Shown: positions 44,819-53,874 of the stretch, in pieces
How positions within the stretch are numbered: position 1 is the stretch's first letter
Layout of the letters: each line of letters opens with the position of its first letter
Assembly: GCF_003574625.1 (NCBI RefSeq)
Contig: NZ_QNUJ01000001.1
Location: forward strand, 496,001-560,000
DNA length: 64,000 bases
Direction of reading: 5' to 3'
Origin: Shinella zoogloeoides
GTDB taxonomy: Bacteria; Pseudomonadota; Alphaproteobacteria; Rhizobiales; Rhizobiaceae
Program-made: the position numbers and the translations under genes
The notes under the pieces: model-generated
Told to the model about the DNA's origin: nothing
Database searches by the model: none
Seen by the model: the letters and a program-made list of their open reading frames with translations, nothing else

Positions 44819-45331
44819 TCAGTCTCGTCTGATCGCGGCAGCAATCTGCTCGACAACGCTTCTTAGCGGTGCATCGATATCGACAATTATGGCTTTCTCA
44901 TCGTTCTCTGGCAGCTCGAGTGCGGCGAATTGGCTGTCGACAAGGCTCGTCGGCATGAAGTGCCCGGCCCTGGTGGCCATGCGCGCGCCAATCAGGTCCC
45001 TACTGCCGGACAGGTGGACGAAGGTGACCGGTGCGCCGGCCTCGCGGCGGATGTGGTCGCGGTAACTGCGCTTCAGCGCCGAGCAGCCGAGAATGAGGGT
45101 GCTGTCCGGTTCGGCGAGCCTCTGGCCGACGAGGGTCAGCCAGGGCCAGCGGTCGTCGTCCGTCAGCGGTTCGCCACGGCTCATTTTCGCGATGTTTGCC
45201 GGCGGATGCAGGTCGTCGCCGTCGAGATAGGTGGCGTCGATGCGCATGGCGAGAGCCGTGCCGACTGTCGTCTTGCCGCAGCCGGCGACACCCATGAGGA
45301 CGAGGCGCTGCTGGTCGGGAGGGATACCCAT
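44819..45331 (-). CDS. Gluconokinase
   Basis: 170 residues from ATG 45331. A thermoresistant-type (GntK/IdnK) kinase that makes 6-phosphogluconate with ATP. P-loop GVAGCGKTT, then DATYLDGDDLHPPANIAKMS, the PLTDDDRWPWL motif of the family, CSALKRSYRDHIR and AGHFMPTSLVDSQFAALEL are all characteristic. It is the last gene of the minus-strand TRAP operon, 1 base after the dehydrogenase stop. The product would enter the Entner-Doudoroff or pentose phosphate route. Confidence 0.95.
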   Translation of the reverse strand: MGIPPDQQRLVLMGVAGCGKTTVGTALAMRIDATYLDGDDLHPPANIAKMSRGEPLTDDDRWPWLTLVGQRLAEPDSTLILGCSALKRSYRDHIRREAGAPVTFVHLSGSRDLIGARMATRAGHFMPTSLVDSQFAALELPENDEKAIIVDIDAPLRSVVEQIAAAIRRD

Positions 45332-45332
45332 G

Positions 45333-46088
45333 TTAGAGCGAGGCCGTGATGCCGCCGTCGACATAGAGCACGTGCCCGTTGACGAAGGAGGAAGCATTCG
45401 AAGCAAGGAAGACGCAGGCGCCGACAAGCTCCTCCACTCTTCCCCAGCGGCCGGCCGGCGTGCGTTTCTCCAGCCACTCGGTGAAGGCCGGGTCGGCAAC
45501 CAGTGCGGCATTCAGCGGCGTATCGAAGTAGCCCGGCGCGATGGCGTTGCATTGCAGGCCGTATTTCGCCCAGTCCGTCGCCATGCCCTTCGTGAGGTTG
45601 CCGACGGCGCCCTTGGTCGCGGTGTAGGGCGCAATGCCCGGACGGGCGAGCGCGGTCTGGACGCTGGCGATGTTGATGATCTTGCCGGCGCCGCGGCCGA
45701 TCATGTGGCGGGCGACGGCCTGGCCGACATTGAAGACCGTCGAGATGTTGGTCTTCAGGAGGCGTTCGAAGGCATCTTCCGGAAAATCCTCCAGCGGGGT
45801 GCGGTGCTGCATCCCGGCATTGTTGACGAGGATGTCGATGGCGCCGACCCCGGTCTCGAACGCATCGATGGCCTCGCGCACGGCCCCATGATCCGTCGCG
45901 TCGAAGGCGAGCGTGTGCCCGGCGCCAAGGTCCCGCGCCGCGGCGGCGAGCTTGACCGCATCGCGGCCGTTGAGGACGACGTCCGCACCTGCGGCCGCCA
46001 GCCCCCTTGCAAGCGCAAGGCCGATGCCCTGCGAGGAGCCGGTGACGAGCGCGCGCTTGCCCGTCAGATCGAACAGTTGAGTACTCAT
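45333..46088 (-). CDS. Gluconate 5-dehydrogenase-like short-chain dehydrogenase
   Basis: 251 residues from ATG 46088. Classical SDR: cofactor motif TGSSQGIG near the start, NNAG, catalytic Ser in IINIASVQTALARPGIAPYTATKGAVG with the Tyr-x-x-x-Lys pair (YTATK), and the C-terminal GHVLYVDGGITASL. QLFDLTGKRALVTGS and VVLNGRD are the pattern of gluconate 5-dehydrogenases (5-ketogluconate to gluconate), which fits its place right before gluconokinase. KduD-like 2-keto-3-deoxygluconate dehydrogenase is the main alternative. Confidence 0.88.
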   Translation of the reverse strand: MSTQLFDLTGKRALVTGSSQGIGLALARGLAAAGADVVLNGRDAVKLAAAARDLGAGHTLAFDATDHGAVREAIDAFETGVGAIDILVNNAGMQHRTPLEDFPEDAFERLLKTNISTVFNVGQAVARHMIGRGAGKIINIASVQTALARPGIAPYTATKGAVGNLTKGMATDWAKYGLQCNAIAPGYFDTPLNAALVADPAFTEWLEKRTPAGRWGRVEELVGACVFLASNASSFVNGHVLYVDGGITASL

Positions 46089-46156
46089 GGGCTTCCTTCC
46101 ATGGGATTCAGGCAAGTCCTCGCCGCTGTCGACAGGCGAGGAGGGGGAGTGCAGGG

Positions 46157-47449
46157 TCAATGTCCCAGGAGGTGCGGCACCGTGGTGCTGATCTGCGGCA
46201 CGAAGGCGAGGATCAGAAGGTACACGATGAGTACGCCGATGAAGGGCAGGGCGTGCTTGACCACATCGACAAACCGCGCCTCGGCGATCGCGCTGGTGAT
46301 GAAGAGCAGCACGGCGACGGGTGGCGTGACGGCGCCAAGCTGCGTCGTGACGATCATCAGAATGCCGAGATGCAGCGGATCGAAGCCGAAGGCCTGCCCG
46401 ACATAGGCGGCAACAGGAACGAAGACGATCAGCACCGCAAGGCTTTCCAGGAACATCGTCAGGATGAGGATGATGCCGAGCAGACTGAGCAGGACGACGT
46501 AGCGGTCGCTGGAGATCGATTGCAGCAGCGCGAGAACCGACTGGTTGAAATTGACGTAGGACAGGAGCCAGCCGAGTGCGCCGGCGACGGCGATGATGCC
46601 GACGACCATGGCGACGGTAACGGCCGCATCCAGGAAGATGCCCGGCAGGTCACGCAGACGGATCTCGCGATAGACGAACATGCTGACGATGGCCGAGTAG
46701 AGGCAGGCCGCGACGCCCGCTTCGGTGGCCGTGAAGACGCCGGCAAAAATGCCGCCGAGGATGATGAACGGTGCCAGAAGCGCCACCCATGCGCCGCGGA
46801 TGCCGTTCAGGATCTCCCGGAACGTGGCGCGCTTCGTATGATGACGCAGGGCCGGATATTGCGGGAACATCGCGAGGATCCGGATGAAGCCCGACAGCAG
46901 CGCGGCAAGAAGCAGGCCGGGAACGATGCCCGCCATGAAGAGGCCGCCGATCGAGACACCCGTCATGGCGCCATAGACGATCATCGTCATCGAAGGAGGA
47001 ATGATGGGGCCGATGATGGCTGCGACGGCGACGATGCTGGCGGCGAGGCCCGGCTGGTAGCCCTGTTTCTTCATCGACGGGATCATGATGGAGCCGATCG
47101 ATGCAGCCTCGGCCGCAGAGGAGCCGGAGACGTTCGCCATGGCCGTGCAGGCGACGACACTGGTGTGACCGAGGCTGCCGCGCAGATGCCCGACGAGCGT
47201 CTGCGCGAAGGTGACGAGCGCACCGGAAAGCCCGCCCTTGGACATCAATGATCCCGCAAGGATGAAATAGGGTAGCGCGAGCAGGCTGAAGGAATCCAGC
47301 ATGGCAAAGGTGCGCTGCGCGAAGAGTGCGAAGTTGACGCCGGGCATGACGAAGATGCCGGCCGCGCTGGTCAGGCCGATCGCCAGCAGCACGGGTAGAC
47401 CCAGCCCGACCAGAACGAGGAGGCCGCCGAAGAGAAGAATGAGCGTCAT
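46157..47449 (-). CDS. TRAP transporter large permease (DctM)
   Basis: 430-residue integral membrane protein with about 12 hydrophobic segments. DctM-family features include LPVLLAIGLTSAAGIFVMPG, the LAGSLMSKGGLSGALV region, ANVSGSSAAEAASIGSIMIP and IIPPSMTMIVYGAMTGVSIG. It couples sodium flow to uptake of the substrate delivered by the DctP protein at 48968. The start overlaps the small permease stop by 4 bases. The next gene is the gluconate 5-dehydrogenase-like SDR, 68 bases on. Confidence 0.94.
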   Translation of the reverse strand: MTLILLFGGLLVLVGLGLPVLLAIGLTSAAGIFVMPGVNFALFAQRTFAMLDSFSLLALPYFILAGSLMSKGGLSGALVTFAQTLVGHLRGSLGHTSVVACTAMANVSGSSAAEAASIGSIMIPSMKKQGYQPGLAASIVAVAAIIGPIIPPSMTMIVYGAMTGVSIGGLFMAGIVPGLLLAALLSGFIRILAMFPQYPALRHHTKRATFREILNGIRGAWVALLAPFIILGGIFAGVFTATEAGVAACLYSAIVSMFVYREIRLRDLPGIFLDAAVTVAMVVGIIAVAGALGWLLSYVNFNQSVLALLQSISSDRYVVLLSLLGIILILTMFLESLAVLIVFVPVAAYVGQAFGFDPLHLGILMIVTTQLGAVTPPVAVLLFITSAIAEARFVDVVKHALPFIGVLIVYLLILAFVPQISTTVPHLLGH

Positions 47450-47994
47450 GCTGCCGATACTCCCAGTACCTTTTGAAGCAACCGGTCCACGGCCGTGAAG
47501 ACGAGATAGGCTCCGCCGATAAGGAGGCCGAGATAGACTTTGTCCATCGTCACGCCCATGCCGGGGCTGGTCTGCCGCCAGGCGACGCCCATCAGCGTTG
47601 CGGTTCCGGAGATGATCGCGATGCCCAGAACCAGCCAGGCGAGATCGATGATCCAGCCGAGAACCAGCGCGCCGCGAGCGCTAAGCGCATTCTGGAGAAT
47701 GTCGACGCCGATATGGGCGTTGCGGCGATAGCCGATGGGCACCGCGAAGAACACCAGCCAGATATGGCTGTAGCGCTGGAACTCTTCCGACCAGCTCAGC
47801 GTGCTGCCGAGGAGGAACCGGTTGAAGACCTGCCACAGCGCGGCGAAGACCATGGCGGCGAACAGGATGACGACCGCGATCTCGAACAGCCGATGGACTG
47901 CCGAGAAGAGCGTGCCGAGCGGCCCGGGAAGCGTCGCGACCGGCTTGCCGGATGCCTCCTTCTCGACCGTATCGAAATCAGATGTGACATGCAT
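47446..47994 (-). CDS. TRAP transporter small permease (DctQ)
   Basis: 182 residues with four membrane segments. The conserved DctQ region is WQVFNRFLLGSTLSWSEEFQ followed by YSHIWLVFFAVPIGYRRNAH, and the last helix precedes a short cytoplasmic tail. The N-terminal 20-30 residues are hydrophilic. It is coupled to the large permease through ATGA and lies 93 bases after the isomerase gene, so the TRAP genes are split by an enzyme gene rather than contiguous. Confidence 0.92.
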   Translation of the reverse strand: MHVTSDFDTVEKEASGKPVATLPGPLGTLFSAVHRLFEIAVVILFAAMVFAALWQVFNRFLLGSTLSWSEEFQRYSHIWLVFFAVPIGYRRNAHIGVDILQNALSARGALVLGWIIDLAWLVLGIAIISGTATLMGVAWRQTSPGMGVTMDKVYLGLLIGGAYLVFTAVDRLLQKVLGVSAA

Positions 47995-48087
47995 CGCAAC
48001 CCCTCCCTGCGACGTGGTAGGCAGATCGGCCGGGCCACTCCCGTCCCGCTGCCGTCCGCCTTTGTTGATTGATCTGCCGGTGCCGCC

Positions 48088-48918
48088 TCAGCGGAACTTC
48101 GCCTGCATCGTCCCGATGCCGGGAATGGCATCCTTCAGATGAGCGTGCCGCTCCTCGAAATGCTGGAGCAATCCGCGCTTCGTCCGGCCGGCGAGAATGG
48201 TGAAGATGTATTCGGCATGGCCCGGCGAGGTGACCGTCGGGTGATAGCCGCCGGCGACCAGCACCGTATCGCGGTGACCCGTCATCACGACCTGTCGCGC
48301 CTCGCCTTCATGATAGAGGAACTGACCGCCGAAGCCGGTCTCGGGCTGGAAACGGTAGTGGTAGAGCTCTTCGTGGTCCGTTTCTCCGTCCCGGTCCGTA
48401 TCGTGCTTGTGGGGCGGGTAGCCCGACCAGCAGCCCTGTTCGCAATAGAGCTCGCTGACCAGCAGGCGACCGCTGCGGCCTTCTCCGTTCTGGCCGAGAA
48501 GGTGGTAGATGTCGCGCCGCGAATGCGTCTCGCTGGAACCGACGGCGACCATTTCCACCTCTTCCGGCGTCACGCGGAACGGAGGGTACTCCTCTACGCA
48601 GTGCGCGCCGGCAATGGCGACCTCGCAATCGCTGAGTGCCTCGATGGTAATTGCGCCCCGGCTGCCGGCGTAGACGCTGTCGGCGCGGCCGTCCCAAATG
48701 CTCTGTCTTCCGCCGACGGCGCTGAAGCCATGCCCGCCGACATGGATATCGACGAGGCCGTGCAGCGGCACGAGATGCGCTTCCAGCTCTTCACGCTCGA
48801 AGACGTGGCGTTCGCCGGCCTTCAGCCTGACGAGGTTGAAGTAGATGAGCGAAAGGGGTCCGCCCGGCACGACGATGGGCTGGTTCTCGTTGTCGTGCGC
48901 GTGAATGTGAAAGGACAT
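48088..48918 (-). CDS. IolB/KduI-family isomerase (5-deoxy-glucuronate isomerase-like)
   Basis: 276 residues from ATG 48918, a bicupin of family PF04962. The second cupin carries the metal-ligand pattern YPPHKHDTDRDGETDHEELY, then YRFQPETGFGGQFLY, and the third ligand region VAGGYHPTVTSPGH. IolB opens or isomerises 5-deoxy-glucuronate in inositol breakdown; KduI acts on 5-keto-4-deoxyuronate. No other inositol genes are near; instead the operon contains gluconate 5-dehydrogenase and gluconokinase. The true substrate may thus be a keto-uronate or aldonate analogue imported by the TRAP system. Confidence 0.84.
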   Translation of the reverse strand: MSFHIHAHDNENQPIVVPGGPLSLIYFNLVRLKAGERHVFEREELEAHLVPLHGLVDIHVGGHGFSAVGGRQSIWDGRADSVYAGSRGAITIEALSDCEVAIAGAHCVEEYPPFRVTPEEVEMVAVGSSETHSRRDIYHLLGQNGEGRSGRLLVSELYCEQGCWSGYPPHKHDTDRDGETDHEELYHYRFQPETGFGGQFLYHEGEARQVVMTGHRDTVLVAGGYHPTVTSPGHAEYIFTILAGRTKRGLLQHFEERHAHLKDAIPGIGTMQAKFR

Positions 48919-48967
48919 GGCATTCTCCGGAATGGACGGCGCCCCGCCAGGGGCGCCGCTGATAGGT

Positions 48968-49948
48968 TCACTTCGCCGCGGCGCGGATCTTTTCGAGGAG
49001 CCCGGTGGCTTCGAAGGATGTGGCAAGCTCGTCCTGCACGCTTGCGGCGGCCGACTGGAGCGGTGCCGTATCGACCTGCGTGACGTTGACGCCTGCATCG
49101 GCCAGGGCCTTCAGGGCTTCGCCTTCGCGCAGCGGTGCCAGCGAACGTTGTGCATCGCGGGCAAACCAGGCCGCCTTCTGCAGGGTCGCCTTGTCGGCTT
49201 CCGAGAGCGAGCTGACGAAAGTGCTGGAGCAGACGAATGCCAGCGGGCCGAACAGGTGGCGCGTCAGCGCGTAGTTGTGCGCGACCTCGTTGAACTTGTT
49301 GGCGAGGATGATGGAGGCATTGTGCTCAAGCCCGTCGAGCACGCCCGTTTCCATGGCCGTGTAGATTTCACCGAATGCCATCGGCGTGGCATTGGCGCCC
49401 ATGGCGTTGATCGCCTTGACGTAGGTATCCGTCGGGATCGTGCGGATCTTCAGGCCCTTGAGGTCTTCGACATTCGTGATGGCCTTGTTGGTCGTGGCCA
49501 CGTTGCGATAGCCCCAGCTATCCAGCCAGGCGATGACCTCGAAGCCGCTGTCGCGCAATGCGGTCTGCAGCTCCGCGCCGACCTCGCCGTCGAGGACACG
49601 ATGGACATGGTCGTAGTCCTTCCAGAGGAAGGGCAGGTCGAGCACGCCGACCTTCTTCTCGAAATTGCCCAGGATGGCGGTGCCGGAGATGATGCAATCG
49701 GCACCGGAGCCGAGCTGCATGGCCTCATAGACCTCGCGCTCCTGGCCGAGCTGGTTGTTGGGGTGAATGGTCACGTTGAAGTTGGTTCCGAAGTCCTGTG
49801 CATACTTCTGGAACAGCCAGGAAGTCGTATGGATCTCGGATTCCATCGAGTCCTGATGCGCATGCGCGAGCTTGAGTTCGACGGCGTGAGCCGACAGGCT
49901 CATAAGCAACGCGAAGCCCGCGCCGCCAACGAAAGTGGCAGTCCTCAT
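48968..49948 (-). CDS. TRAP transporter substrate-binding protein (DctP)
   Basis: 326 residues with signal peptide ending near residue 22 (LMSLSAHA). DctP features: LKLAHAHQDSMESEIH, HPNNQLGQEREVYEAMQLG, DLPFLWKDYDHVHRVLDG and LKGLKIRTIPTDTYVKAIN, the last containing the arginine (R169 area) that binds a carboxylate in most DctP proteins. This implies an organic or sugar acid as ligand, in line with the gluconate enzymes downstream. It is the first structural gene of the operon. A GGGAGG ribosome site precedes it on the minus strand. Confidence 0.93.
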   Translation of the reverse strand: MRTATFVGGAGFALLMSLSAHAVELKLAHAHQDSMESEIHTTSWLFQKYAQDFGTNFNVTIHPNNQLGQEREVYEAMQLGSGADCIISGTAILGNFEKKVGVLDLPFLWKDYDHVHRVLDGEVGAELQTALRDSGFEVIAWLDSWGYRNVATTNKAITNVEDLKGLKIRTIPTDTYVKAINAMGANATPMAFGEIYTAMETGVLDGLEHNASIILANKFNEVAHNYALTRHLFGPLAFVCSSTFVSSLSEADKATLQKAAWFARDAQRSLAPLREGEALKALADAGVNVTQVDTAPLQSAAASVQDELATSFEATGLLEKIRAAAK

Positions 49949-49992
49949 TATTCCCTCCCAGGGTGTTGAATTACCTTGCCGCGGAGCGCGGA

Positions 49993-50712
49993 TCAGGTTC
50001 CGGCGTCGAGTTCGCTGTAGCGCGTCCCCGTCATGATCAGGTGCCGATGCATGGCATGGCCCGCCGCGTCCGCATTGCCGCGCTCGATGGCGCGCAGGAT
50101 GGTCGCATGCTCCTCCAGCGCCTGGGTCGCACGCCCTGCATCGCAGGTGCCGCTTTCCTTGGCACTGGAAATGATACGGGGCGCGAAGACGCTCACCATG
50201 GAGTGCAGCGCCTCGTTGCCGGTTGCCTTGGCGACTTCAAGATGGAAGAGCACGTCCGGCTCGATGGACGGCCGGTTTTCGGCGACCGCGGCTACATGGG
50301 TTTCATGCACCGCGCGGATGGCGGCGATCGCAGCCTTGCCAGCCCGTTCCGCAGCAAGACGCGCCGTCTGCACTTCGAGAATCCTGCGCGCCTCGACCAT
50401 GTCGGCAGGGGCCGGGTCGGCAATCGACAGCATGTTGGCGATAAGGCCCGAAATGCCCGAGGACGTCATGTTGTCCTCGACCACCGTGCCGCTCTGCGGG
50501 CGCGTGCGCAGGATGCCGAAGAACTCCAGCTTGAGAAGCGCCTCGCGCACGGCGCTGCGTCCGACGCCAAACTGTTCAGCGAGGGCACGCTCCGCCGGCA
50601 GGCGATCACCGGGCTTGATGACGCCCTGGGCGATGAGGGCGCGGAGCTGCTGGATGATCTGCTCGGACGGACTCGTGACGTCGATCCGGCTCAATCCCTT
50701 CAGAACTTCCAT
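49993..50712 (-). CDS. FadR-subfamily GntR regulator of the TRAP/gluconate operon
   Basis: 239 residues: winged helix with IIQQLRALIAQGVIKPGDRL, PAERALAEQFGVGRSAVREA and LLKLEFFGILRTRPQSGTVV, then an FCD ligand domain (EARRILEVQTARLAAERAG, FHLEVAKATGNEALHSMV). The metal-binding His residues common in FCD domains are present. It is encoded 44 bases upstream of DctP in the same direction. The TTGGTCAACCA palindrome 55 bases before its start matches the TGGT-N2-ACCA operators of this subfamily, so autoregulation and control of the operon are likely. Confidence 0.92.
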   Translation of the reverse strand: MEVLKGLSRIDVTSPSEQIIQQLRALIAQGVIKPGDRLPAERALAEQFGVGRSAVREALLKLEFFGILRTRPQSGTVVEDNMTSSGISGLIANMLSIADPAPADMVEARRILEVQTARLAAERAGKAAIAAIRAVHETHVAAVAENRPSIEPDVLFHLEVAKATGNEALHSMVSVFAPRIISSAKESGTCDAGRATQALEEHATILRAIERGNADAAGHAMHRHLIMTGTRYSELDAGT

Positions 50713-50766
50713 CCCTGCCTCCCTCTGGCATCATCCGATTGCCATGGGATAGCATCAAGGAGTAAA

Positions 50767-50777
50767 TTGGTCAACCA
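50767..50777. promoter_or_regulatory. GntR/FadR-type operator TTGGTCAACCA
   Basis: TGGT-CA-ACCA (50768-50777) is a perfect palindrome, the core of FadR-subfamily operators such as those of UxuR, ExuR and PdhR (TTGGT-N-ACCA type). It lies 55 bases before the ATG of the GntR gene on the minus strand, in promoter position. A second weaker half-site TAGTTGATCA follows at about 50783-50792. Confidence 0.72.
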
Positions 50778-51027
50778 GTCGCTAGTTGATCAGAAAAAAT
50801 GATTTGCCCGCCTTAAAAGACGAATACACACCAAGCTGTGAGCAATGCCGTGAGCGGTCCTATGCTGTTATCGGTTCGAGCCTTTTTAGAAGCCAGCGTC
50901 ACAGCTTATCTGCATAAGCCCAGAGCCGCTGCGTCTACCAGAAGAGTGGCGTCCGCGTGCGCATTTAAGGCCGAAGCTGGGATGGGAGCGCAGTGGTGAA
51001 ACGGCGACGCAATCGACGAGAGACGGC

Positions 51028-51270
51028 ATGGAACAATTCATCATCAGTGGCGCGATCCTATCGACCAATTGCGCGCTGATTCCGCCCGGCCTCACGCTCA
51101 TCTTCGGCATCATGAACGTGCTGAACTTCGCACGCAGCCGGATGTTCATGATCGGCAGCCTCGTGGTCTACTGGGTCTGCGCGGTCTATGGAATGCCCTA
51201 TGGGGTGAGGCTGACGGGCCGCAAAGAAAACTCGATGCTGCTCGCCGTCGGCACGGCTTTCGTGCTGTGA
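51028..51270 (+). pseudogene. livH-like branched-chain amino acid permease relic
   Basis: 80 codons from ATG 51028. EQFIISGAILSTNCALIPPG then LTLIFGIMNVLNFARSRMFM and GSLVVYWVCAVYGMPYGV match the N-terminus of LivH permeases, which run to about 290 residues. The sequence then jumps to ENSMLLAVGTAFVL, a segment that normally lies some 50-60 residues further, and stops. It is thus an internally deleted and truncated relic. Nothing recognisable remains on either side (50778-51027 and 51271-51431). Confidence 0.78.
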
Positions 51271-51431
51271 TATCGCCGAGTTCCATGGACCGTCTTCGCG
51301 GAGCGGTATCTGGATGATGAATATGAAGCTGCCCTATCAAGAGGCTGGTCATCCGGGCTTCGAGGAAAGAAGAGAGCGGGATAATCAGTCATAGCTGTTT
51401 TCTTACTCGTCGATGGGAATCGCCGGAATGT

Positions 51432-52538
51432 TCAGTGGCGCCCGAGTACGTGCCATTTCTCCGCGCTCTTGCCGGATAAGGCGATGTAATGCCCGTAGAG
51501 ATTGGCGGTCGGGTCGCAATGCGTCGCGGCGAGAAGCAGGCGGCTACCGAGGCGCGGCGGCTTCCGTCCCGGTGGTAGCCGGACGACGCCATGTTCATCG
51601 CCAGCAAAGTGGTAGGAGGAACCGTTCGGCGCGCCGAGGATCATATCCGGCACAGGGCCGTTGAAGGCAACAGCCTTCGTGCCAGCATCCACCGTCACCT
51701 GTCCTTCGCGGTTGGCCGACACCACGGTTGTCAGGATGAACAGTGATTGTTCATAGGGCAGGGCGCCGCCCTCCTTGTCGGTGATGCGTCGATAGTCCGC
51801 GTCCATGAAGACATAGGAACCGACCTGCACCTCGTTGAACGGCCCGGCGCAATCGAAACCGAAGGTTCCGGTGCCGCTGCCCGTGACGATGTCTGCCGTG
51901 ATCCCGGCCTGGCGCAGCCCGGTGAGGGTCTGCCTCAAGGTATCCGCCACCTGCCGGGCTCCGGCTTCGCGGGCATCGTGATCGGCAATGTGCTGCACCT
52001 GTCCAGCAAAGCCTTGAATGCCACAAAAAACCACAGCAGGGGAAAAGACCGCACGTTCTGCAAGCGAAATGGCGGCAGCAACGGACTGTGTCCCGGAGCG
52101 GCCCTGCCCGACATCGAGTTCGACGACAACCGAAATGGGGCGGGCATTACGGCTTTTTACCGCCTCGATCTGGGCTAGATGATCCTGATGATCGAGGGTC
52201 AAGGTGAGATCCACCCGTTCGCCCAGTTGCACGGCGCGCGCGTACTTTTCATCGCCCGCCAGCGGAGACGTAATCATCAGGGGCCCGACGCTGGCGTCGG
52301 CAAGCGCTTCGGCCTCGCCGATTGTGGCGCAGGCGATCCCCACGGCCCCCGCCTCGAGCTGGAGGCGCGCAATCTCGGCGCATTTGTGAGTTTTTGCATG
52401 CGGCCGCAACGCAATTCCGGCCTGCCGGGCATGGAACGCCATGGTATCGATGTTGCGCGTCAGCGCGGCGACGTCGATCATCGCGCAAGGCGTTGGCAGG
52501 GAAAGCAGGCGTGGATCGTCCGGACGAAGCGATGACAT
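51432..52538 (-). CDS. DSD1/D-threonine aldolase-family PLP enzyme
   Basis: 368 residues with an alanine-racemase-type barrel and a C-terminal metal-binding domain. PLP lysine is K49 in RPHAKTHK. Other family stretches are VVELDVGQGRSG and VTGSGTGTF, and the metal site H340-C341-D342 in THCDPTANLY. Relatives are D-threonine aldolase, D-serine dehydratase and D-threo-3-hydroxyaspartate dehydratase, all acting on beta-hydroxy D-amino acids. It is the last gene of the operon that begins at 59153, just after a DAO-family gene. A D-configured hydroxy-amino acid substrate is therefore likely. Confidence 0.88.
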   Translation of the reverse strand: MSSLRPDDPRLLSLPTPCAMIDVAALTRNIDTMAFHARQAGIALRPHAKTHKCAEIARLQLEAGAVGIACATIGEAEALADASVGPLMITSPLAGDEKYARAVQLGERVDLTLTLDHQDHLAQIEAVKSRNARPISVVVELDVGQGRSGTQSVAAAISLAERAVFSPAVVFCGIQGFAGQVQHIADHDAREAGARQVADTLRQTLTGLRQAGITADIVTGSGTGTFGFDCAGPFNEVQVGSYVFMDADYRRITDKEGGALPYEQSLFILTTVVSANREGQVTVDAGTKAVAFNGPVPDMILGAPNGSSYHFAGDEHGVVRLPPGRKPPRLGSRLLLAATHCDPTANLYGHYIALSGKSAEKWHVLGRH

Positions 52539-52555
52539 GGCTGCTCCTCCTAGGG

Positions 52556-53851
52556 TCAGGACTGGTTGCCGCGGAAGCGCGACAGGCGGAAGGGGGAGGG
52601 ATCGACCACCGGATTGTCGTTGGCGACGAGATCAGCGGTCAGGCGGCCGGCGCCCAGACCCAGCCCGAAGCCATGACCCGAATAGCCGGTGGACACCACC
52701 AGACCTGGTGCGGCCTCCACAGGCGCGATGACGGGAACGGCGTCGGGTGTGACGTCGATCAGGCCAGCCCATTCTTCCGCAATCTTTGCGCCACGGAAAT
52801 GGGGGAAGGTTTCCACCAGATGGTGCCAGGCTTTCGAAAGATCGCGGCGGACAGGCGCTGGGTCCAGGACGGCATCCGTTCGCGGCCGGTTGAACTGTTG
52901 GGGGGAAAGAAAGCTTCCGGCTGTGCGTCTGCCTGCCTGGAGCCGGATAGAGCGCCACTCCTCCCGCATCAGCCCGAGGAAATCCGGCAGGAAGCGAAAA
53001 CTGTCGGCGACGATTTCCGCCGTCATCGTGGTGCCGAAGCCGACCGTATAGCCGCCATCGAGCCGTTTGCGGATGGAAAAGCCGCCGCCTTTCATGGAAA
53101 GAGCAGGACCGCCATCGAAGGCTTCGGTGCGCAATGTGGATTCGGTGATCGCAAGCTGCGGCAGGCGGATGTCGAGGGGGCGCAACATGGCGCTTGACCA
53201 GGCGCCTCCCGCAAGCACCACTCGCTGGCAGGCGAGACGACGCCCCCTGTCGAGCAGCACGCCGGATATCCGCCCGCCGGAAAGCTCGATCCCCTCCACG
53301 GCAGTGCGGGTATGGATGCGCGCTCCTGCCCGCATGGCGGCGGCGGCGATGGCGGGGGCGGCCATGCCGGGTTCAGCTCGCCCGTCGGAGGGGGCGTATA
53401 GCGCTTCGCGCCACCGGCCGCGATGTTCGGGGACGAGGCGGGAAATTTCGGCAGCGGAGAGCATACGGCAATCGACACTGTAATCGCGCGCTTTTTCCAG
53501 CCAACCGTGGCCCTCGTCGATCTGCCGGTCAGTGGAAAAGACGTTCAGCGTGCCGCAGACGGCAAAGCCGGTCGCGCCCGGCAGGCGGGCTTCCAGATCG
53601 CGCCACAGCCGCATGCTTTCGAGTATCAGCGGTAGTTCGCGGATATCGCGCCCCTGCGTTCGGCACCAACCCCAGTTGCGGCTGGATTGCTCGCAGGCGA
53701 TCTCCGATTTTTCAAGGAGAGCCGTCGAAATGCCACGCTCGGCCAGAAACAGCGCCGTGCTGCAACCGATGATCCCGCCGCCGATGATGACGACATCGGC
53801 CGCCTCGCCGGTCCATTGAGATGTAACGATCCTGTTCACTCGTGGTGCCAT
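52556..53851 (-). CDS. FAD-dependent oxidoreductase, DAO family
   Basis: 431 residues. GGGIIGCSTALFLAERGISTAL is the FAD-binding start; SSRNWGWCRTQGRDIRELPL, KGGGFSIRKRLDGGYTVGFG and the C-terminal STGYSGHGFGLGLGAGRLTA are typical of DAO/sarcosine-oxidase-like enzymes, which oxidise the amine of (D- or N-methyl) amino acids. It sits between a polyamine-type permease gene and the DSD1-type gene. The active-site His after the FAD motif that would mark covalent FAD is not evident. It differs from the paralogue at 57870, so two successive or alternative oxidations may be encoded. Confidence 0.9.
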   Translation of the reverse strand: MAPRVNRIVTSQWTGEAADVVIIGGGIIGCSTALFLAERGISTALLEKSEIACEQSSRNWGWCRTQGRDIRELPLILESMRLWRDLEARLPGATGFAVCGTLNVFSTDRQIDEGHGWLEKARDYSVDCRMLSAAEISRLVPEHRGRWREALYAPSDGRAEPGMAAPAIAAAAMRAGARIHTRTAVEGIELSGGRISGVLLDRGRRLACQRVVLAGGAWSSAMLRPLDIRLPQLAITESTLRTEAFDGGPALSMKGGGFSIRKRLDGGYTVGFGTTMTAEIVADSFRFLPDFLGLMREEWRSIRLQAGRRTAGSFLSPQQFNRPRTDAVLDPAPVRRDLSKAWHHLVETFPHFRGAKIAEEWAGLIDVTPDAVPVIAPVEAAPGLVVSTGYSGHGFGLGLGAGRLTADLVANDNPVVDPSPFRLSRFRGNQS

Positions 53852-53874
53852 GGAAAATGCCTTCCTGTCTGAGA

